DNA of 38,632 nt from NCBI GenBank assembly GCA_017427405.1, contig JAFRSV010000008.1, positions 1 to 38,632 on the forward strand. Reading direction: 5' to 3'. The notes below the pieces were generated by a model. That model worked only from the letters and a program-made list of their open reading frames with translations, made no database searches and had not been told where the DNA came from. The number at the start of each line of letters is the position of its first letter. The first letter of the stretch is position 1. The translations under genes were made by a program, and so were the position numbers. Positions 34,596 to 38,632 of the stretch are shown here, piece after piece. This stretch comes from Alphaproteobacteria bacterium (GTDB lineage Bacteria; Pseudomonadota; Alphaproteobacteria; Rs-D84).

Positions 34596-35906
34596 ATGGA
34601 TTTGAAACCAACAAAACCTTTATCGGGATTTATAGAATTATTACCGGCGCAACAACGTTGCTTTGACGAATGCGCCCGCCGGATGCAGGAAGTTTTACGC
34701 ATTGCGGGATTTTCTTTGTTGGATTTGCCAGCCATAGAGCGAGCCGAAGTTTTGTCTGACAAAGACAATTGGGATGAGATTGAAACGCAAATGTTTTTGT
34801 TTCAGTATGGTGACACGAAAATGGGATTGCGGTATGACGGAACGGTCGGGCTTTCGCGTTTTGTTGCGGGTCATTTGAATGATTTGGTTTTTCCATTTAG
34901 GGCAAGCCAGTTTTCAAAACGCTATCGTGGTGAACGGCGTCAGCGTGGGCGTTATCGTGAATTTTATCAAATGGACATGGATATTATGGGTATTAATACT
35001 TTGTCCATAAATTATGATGCGGAAATTATATCGGTAATTCAACAAACACTGAATTCTGTGTCGGAATTTATTGGCGATAATTATGTTAGGATTGGATCGC
35101 GACCATTTTGGGATGCGCTGTTTGATTATTTGAAACTTGATTCTAAGCAAAGGAAAGAGGTATTTGTGCTTGTTGACAAACGCGATAAAATGGGTGAAGA
35201 AGAATTTGCTTTGGGGCTTAGTGATACGCTTAAAAATAAAAAAGTTGAAAACGAAATAAAATCAGTGTTTATTAGTGGTTATGAAAAGTTTTTAAACAAA
35301 TCTGATAAGTTAGATGCTGCGATTTCAGAACTTACCGGTTTTATGGAAAAGTTGAAACAATTCGGTGTAAAAAATGCTGAAATCGATTTGTCTATTGCGC
35401 GCGGTTTGGCATATTATACGGGGCTTGTTTTCGAGTTTAAATTGACAGATCATCCAGAGTTGCAAACTGCGGCTGGCGGTGGTCGTTATGCGGACTTGGT
35501 TGAAAAGTTTAGCAAGACCAAAATAATAGGGGTTGGCGCGGCAATCGGGTTTTCGCGAATCTTTGTTGCTTTGATGGAATCTGGTGCTATTGATTTGTCG
35601 CGGTGGCAGCGGCCGATTGATGTTGCTGTCCTTGTTATGGGCGATGATAACTTGCAATATGCACTGACGGTGGAAAGTGCTTTGCGGGCGGCAAAAATAC
35701 CGTCTGTTGCGTATTTAGATACGGACAAAAAGTTCAAAAATCAAATTGAGTATGCCGATAAAATTATGGCTAAATACAGTATGATAATTGGCGAAGATGA
35801 AGTTAAAAATAAGCAAGTGTCGGTAAAAGATATGGCAACGGGCGAACAACAAACTTTGTCGGTCGCGGACGCGATTAAATTGGTGACCGGGGGCGCAAAA
35901 AAATGA
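34596..35906 (+). CDS. hisS: Histidine-tRNA ligase
   Basis: 436 residues, AGGGGAAA upstream. Class II synthetase: motif 1 region at about 30-60, motif 2 [20 protein letters not shown] at about 108-127, the HisA histidine-binding segment [14 protein letters not shown], and motif 3 [10 protein letters not shown] followed by [13 protein letters not shown]-terminal anticodon-binding domain ([10 protein letters not shown] to the end, residues about 340-430) follows. Motif 2 has Arg where most bacterial enzymes have Pro (E-R-R-Q instead of E-R-P-Q), a small deviation. It charges tRNA-His in the cytoplasm. The stop overlaps the prfA start by 4 bases. Confidence 0.95.
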   Translation: MDLKPTKPLSGFIELLPAQQRCFDECARRMQEVLRIAGFSLLDLPAIERAEVLSDKDNWDEIETQMFLFQYGDTKMGLRYDGTVGLSRFVAGHLNDLVFPFRASQFSKRYRGERRQRGRYREFYQMDMDIMGINTLSINYDAEIISVIQQTLNSVSEFIGDNYVRIGSRPFWDALFDYLKLDSKQRKEVFVLVDKRDKMGEEEFALGLSDTLKNKKVENEIKSVFISGYEKFLNKSDKLDAAISELTGFMEKLKQFGVKNAEIDLSIARGLAYYTGLVFEFKLTDHPELQTAAGGGRYADLVEKFSKTKIIGVGAAIGFSRIFVALMESGAIDLSRWQRPIDVAVLVMGDDNLQYALTVESALRAAKIPSVAYLDTDKKFKNQIEYADKIMAKYSMIIGEDEVKNKQVSVKDMATGEQQTLSVADAIKLVTGGAKK

Positions 35907-36967
35907 TAATCGATCAAAAATTATTAGACATAAAAAAACGCGCCACCGATATTCAGGCACAAATGAATTCGGGTGATGTGTCGGGTGCAGAATTGACGAA
36001 ATTGTCCAAGGAATATTCGCATGTGGCGGAAATTTTGCCGTTGGTGGATGAATATTTTGCGACAAAGCAGGGCATAGCTGATGCGACCGAAATGCAACAT
36101 GATGCGGAACTTCGTGATATTGCGGCGGAACAATTGGAAAACCTTAAACACGCCTTGCCTGATATAGAAAAACGATTACAGATTGCCTTGTTGCCGCGGG
36201 ACGATACGGATGATAATAGTGCAATTATGGAAATTCGCGCGGGGGTGGGGGGCGAAGAATCCGCGCTGTTTGCCGGCGATTTGTTTAATCAATATAAATC
36301 CTATGCGTTGCGGCACGGGTGGAAAATTGAAATTATCGAAGAAAATGCGACGTCACTGCGCGGGTACAAGGAAATTATATTCAAAATCGATGGTGACGGC
36401 GTTTATGCGCGTATGAAATTTGAATCCGGTATTCATCGGGTGCAACGCGTTCCGGAAACCGAGGCGGGCGGTCGTATCCATACCAGTGCGGTTTCGGTTG
36501 CCGTTATGCCCGAAGCGGCGGATATCGATGTCGCAATCGAAGAAAAAGATATCCGTATCGATGTTTTTCGCGCATCGGGTGCGGGCGGGCAACATGTGAA
36601 CAAGACCGATAGTGCGGTGCGTATCACCCATTTCCCGACAGGAATCGTTGTGACGTGCCAGAACGAACGTAGCCAGATTCAAAACAAGGCGACCGCCATG
36701 GCGGTTTTGCGGTCAAAACTGTACGAAAAACAAAGGGCAGAGCAAGATGCGGCGCGTACCAGTTCGCGGCGCAGTATGGTTGGTTCTGGCGACCGCAGCG
36801 AGAAAATTCGCACCTATAATTTCCCGGAACAGCGTGTGACGGACCATCGTATTAAATTAACACTTTATAAATTAGATGATATTTTGGCGGGTGGCGAAGG
36901 TTTGGATGAAATGATTGATGCACTTATTGCGGCGGACCAATTGGAACGTTTGGCGGCGATGGAATAG
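35903..36967 (+). CDS. prfA: Peptide chain release factor 1
   Basis: 354 residues, normal length. The codon-recognition P-x-T motif reads P-E-T in '[15 protein letters not shown]'; its GGRIHTS context is RF1 and not RF2 (which has S-P-F). The GGQ catalytic loop is at 228-230 in [18 protein letters not shown], where Gln is methylated by PrmC in bacteria. '[16 protein letters not shown]' is the typical C-terminal domain. RF1 releases peptides at UAA and UAG. The start overlaps the hisS stop (ATGA), giving translational coupling. No prmC is seen downstream; instead a single TTAGTGTAAG motif and then the convergent gene follow. Confidence 0.97.
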   Translation: MIIDQKLLDIKKRATDIQAQMNSGDVSGAELTKLSKEYSHVAEILPLVDEYFATKQGIADATEMQHDAELRDIAAEQLENLKHALPDIEKRLQIALLPRDDTDDNSAIMEIRAGVGGEESALFAGDLFNQYKSYALRHGWKIEIIEENATSLRGYKEIIFKIDGDGVYARMKFESGIHRVQRVPETEAGGRIHTSAVSVAVMPEAADIDVAIEEKDIRIDVFRASGAGGQHVNKTDSAVRITHFPTGIVVTCQNERSQIQNKATAMAVLRSKLYEKQRAEQDAARTSSRRSMVGSGDRSEKIRTYNFPEQRVTDHRIKLTLYKLDDILAGGEGLDEMIDALIAADQLERLAAME

Positions 36968-37020
36968 GGGCAGATTAGTGTAAGCGGTTTGTATTTTGTG
37001 GGGTTTTATTGGGGTGTTTG

Positions 37021-37869
37021 TTAATCTGGCAATAGCCACAATAAACAAAAATCGTCGTCGCCTTCGTGTCCGGTTTCGTGCTTGTAACACTCTTTTTTCT
37101 TTTGTTTGGTTTGGACAAGTGTGTCAATTTGGCCTTGGGCGTGTCCAAAGGCGCCAATAACCGTGTCAGTGGCGGTGATAAGGGCGTCGGTTGGGTTGAA
37201 TACTTCCAAATTTTCGCCGGTAATCGGTGTGTTCGCGGTAAGGTTTGTATTTTGAATCGCATTTTTTAAAACGCGTGGACTTATGGTGTCGTTGTTTGTG
37301 GCGGTTCCTACGAGTGCGGCGCCGGCTATTTGTGCGGTGGTGGGGTTGGAAATTTGGCTCATGTCTAATGTGTGCATGGAATAATATGTAGTATTGGTGT
37401 CATACTTGCCGTATCCTGCAAAACGCCAGATTTGGGCGGTGCCGTCATATATCCATGTTGATGGGGTGTTGGCAATCCATACGGACCCATCTGTTGTTGT
37501 GGTCAATGCGTTATTTTGATAATACATCGGTTTGGCGTCGAGTGAGTTTACTTTCAGCGTGCTTGCACCGGCGGTTGATGTTTTGGTTGGGGTTATTATA
37601 ACCATTAACCCGTCAACGAGTTCGTTGATACCACTGATTGTGACTTCTTTGGTTGTCGTGGCGGCATCAGTGGTCGATTTGCCGGCAAAAACGGTCGACG
37701 TATTCGAAAGCGGTGCACCATTTACCGTGTGTGATGCAAGCGTGCTTATTTCGTGGTCAACATATGCCTTGGACGCAACTGTTTTATAGTCCGTGTCTGT
37801 TGCGGCGAATGCGTGTGTAGTGATGATACTTGCGACCAAGTATGCGTAATAGATGTTTGTTGGTTTCAT
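37021..37869 (-). CDS. Secreted protein, tail-fibre-like sequence
   Basis: 282 residues from the ATG at 37867-37869 with GAGGGA upstream; an upstream extension to 38022 reads through the structured leader and is rejected. Signal peptide at 1-22 (YYAYLVASIITTHAFA). The mature part is rich in Thr, Asn, Ala and Ser with many short strand patterns. 'STLKVNSLDAKPMYYQNN' and 'SVWIANTPSTWIYDGTAQIWRFAG' recall phage tail-fibre or collar proteins, in which a carrier strand repeats; as a chromosomal gene it is more likely a surface protein. The C terminus is odd: a Lys-rich stretch, then C-Y-K-H-E-T-G-H, acidic residues, and CLLWLLPD. Family not recognised. Confidence 0.7.
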   Translation of the reverse strand: MKPTNIYYAYLVASIITTHAFAATDTDYKTVASKAYVDHEISTLASHTVNGAPLSNTSTVFAGKSTTDAATTTKEVTISGINELVDGLMVIITPTKTSTAGASTLKVNSLDAKPMYYQNNALTTTTDGSVWIANTPSTWIYDGTAQIWRFAGYGKYDTNTTYYSMHTLDMSQISNPTTAQIAGAALVGTATNNDTISPRVLKNAIQNTNLTANTPITGENLEVFNPTDALITATDTVIGAFGHAQGQIDTLVQTKQKKKECYKHETGHEGDDDFCLLWLLPD

Positions 37870-37905
37870 TTTTTCCCTCTGTATAAAAAACCATCGCCAT
37901 GACGT

Positions 37906-37989
37906 GACAGCGAAACTGTCGGGGTGGTAAGAAAAATCGTTAGCACATCGATTCCCGCCGGTTTGCCCGACGGCACGGCACCCCGACAG
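37906..37989 (-). ncRNA. Candidate structured leader RNA (three-way junction)
   Basis: In the minus-strand leader of the secreted protein gene, CTGTCGGGGTG (37989-37979) pairs exactly with CACCCCGACAG (37926-37916). Inside are CCGTCGG-GCAAA-CCGGCGG and AATCG...CGATT, giving a closing stem and two arms. The 3' strand GACAG can alternatively pair with CTGTC at 37910-37906, so two exclusive structures exist 35 to 40 bases before the ribosome site. It does not match a riboswitch class I know. Confidence 0.5.
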
Positions 37990-38016
37990 ATTTTTGCCAG
38001 TGGGTGGTTTGTTTTG

Positions 38017-38048
38017 GTGCAAAACATGAATTTTATGCTGTTTTGCAC
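38017..38048. promoter_or_regulatory. 10-bp inverted repeat, candidate operator
   Basis: GTGCAAAACA (38017-38026) and TGTTTTGCAC (38039-38048), separated by 12 bases. On the minus strand the spacer contains CATAAAAT, a possible -10 for the leader RNA and the secreted protein gene. Confidence 0.5.
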
Positions 38049-38442
38049 AATGTGCTATTTTTTGGGGTTTCTTACGACCCTAAACCGGATCTTTCGGCTC
38101 CGCAACTATCCTAGCATGAAACGTAATTTTTATGCAAGGGGTATTTTTATAAAAAGATATTTTTTATAAAAAACAAGCCAAATTCGTGGTGTTGTTATGT
38201 GCACTAAGGGGCACAAACAAAGCAGGGTGGTTTTCCCTGGGGTTGATGATTTTTGGTTGTTGTGTTGTTTTTTTGTTCGGCGATGTTTTAATTCTGTTTG
38301 TTTTTTATACAAAATTTGTTAAAAACAAAATTGATAAAAAATATTTTGTTATTAAAATAATGTTTTGTTTATACAGATTTTATTTAATTTTTTTATGTTG
38401 TGTAAAAACGTGGCAGGGCGGTGGTTTTTTGTGAATATACAA
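38049..38442. other. T-rich non-coding stretch
   Basis: About 390 bases with no supported gene. Hydrophobic reading frames here come from runs of T. A GGGT...ACCC hairpin near 38078-38092 and a CGGATC...CTCCG stem near 38090-38106 are visible, possibly the 5' part of the same leader. Confidence 0.4.
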
Positions 38443-38470
38443 AAGGCGCATAATATATATTATGTATAGT
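38443..38470 (+). other. dif-like XerC/XerD site
   Basis: Left arm AAGGCGCATAA, centre TATATA, right arm TTATGTATAGT. The 28-base layout and the core CGCATAA-6-TTATGT agree with the proteobacterial dif site. The middle is a perfect palindrome CATAATATATATTATG. The outer part of the XerD-side arm (ATAGT) departs from the usual TAAAT, so it could be a diverged or element-borne dif. Confidence 0.55.
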
Positions 38471-38505
38471 TTTATATGCTGGCGCATGATAAAACTATAC
38501 ATAAT
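38459..38505. repeat. 17-bp perfect inverted repeat next to the dif-like site
   Basis: ATTATGTATAGTTTTAT (38459-38475) and ATAAAACTATACATAAT (38489-38505), 13-base loop containing GGCGCATG. The left arm is the right half of the dif-like site, so the adjacent repeat carries the same half-site in opposite orientation. Confidence 0.85.
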
Positions 38506-38632
38506 ATGGGTGGAAAATGTTTTAGGTTTGTGGTGCAGAAATCCGTTTTATATTCTGGCGCATGATAAAAACTATACATAATATGGGTGGAAAATGTTTT
38601 AGGTTTGTGGTCCAGAAATCCGTTTTATATTC
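38479..38632 (+). repeat. 76-bp tandem repeats running off the window
   Basis: Two units start with CTGGCGCATGATAAAA at 38479 and 38555; the second has one extra A and the window ends as it is completed. The units are almost identical (one further change, GTGCAG to GTCCAG), with the same ACTATACATAATATGGG and AAATCCGTTTTATATTC segments. No variable spacer exists. Confidence 0.9.

Noticed and set aside
37906-37989. A c-di-GMP-I (GEMM) riboswitch, because GGGCAAACC appears
   Set aside because: The GAAA tetraloop, its receptor and the second arm of GEMM are absent; GGGCAAACC lies in the loop of a simple hairpin here.
38186-38434. An 82-residue hydrophobic open frame
   Set aside because: No ribosome site; hydrophobicity comes from T-rich DNA, and the codon pattern is unlike nearby genes.
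38479-38632. The 76-bp repeats as a CRISPR array
   Set aside because: The whole unit repeats with no variable spacer, and no cas gene is present in the window.

Overview
The window looks like the chromosome of an uncultured, moderately AT-rich Gram-negative bacterium, most probably a gut- or host-associated alphaproteobacterium. This is inferred from the mix of Rho, Ssb, HisRS and RF1 sequences, a TolC/MacAB-type exporter, an autotransporter, lipoproteins and several small secreted proteins of unrecognised families. Outside one island the genes are densely packed, with short overlaps (hisS/prfA, tolC/macA, the ABC pair, tatD/tcdA).

Layout. 1-1751: two paralogous membrane/coiled-coil proteins, the second with three 28-residue tandem repeats. 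1786-2287: palindromic repeats with a 3' fragment of a duplicated small membrane gene. 2288-7077: a superinfection-immunity-like protein, enolase, and divergently a 1074-residue autotransporter. 7136-9082: ssb and rho, divergent. 9128-10424: an overlapping pair resembling Rz/Rz1 spanins and a secreted Cys-rich protein. 10468-12556: a radical SAM enzyme plus a Tyr/Lys/Arg-rich repeat protein behind a promoter held in a perfect 12-bp dyad. 12585-13110: two small two-helix membrane proteins. 13256-17752: TolC, MacA-like adaptor, ABC ATPase and ABC permease in one operon. 17848-20750: a lipoprotein, a flavodoxin, a Nudix hydrolase and a putative DNA-binding coiled-coil protein.

20777-31392: a tRNA-Pro(TGG) gene carrying an integrated element of about 10.5 kb, bounded by 17-bp direct repeats of the tRNA 3' end. 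It is clearly more AT-rich than its surroundings. It encodes a tyrosine integrase next to the tRNA and a DUF927-type helicase ATPase at the far end. Its cargo looks like defence: an AAA ATPase overlapping a zinc-finger/PD-(D/E)XK-like protein, and a convergent operon with a T5orf172 (GIY-YIG type)-RAMA fusion, a second GIY-YIG nuclease and an unknown protein. A possible small Rep-like protein and two small proteins are also present. A third copy of the tRNA end at 31574 suggests an older, eroded insertion at the same site.

31658-38632: sodC, tcdA and tatD on the minus strand, a DUF308/HdeD-like membrane protein, hisS-prfA, and a secreted protein whose upstream region folds as a possible three-way-junction leader RNA. 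The last 200 bases hold a dif-like XerCD palindrome followed by 76-bp tandem repeats that run off the end.

A 19-bp repeat built on TTAGTG, usually next to a GGCGC-AAAT-GCGCC terminator, recurs at gene ends and in one divergent promoter region. All functional assignments come from reading motifs by eye; no database search was run.
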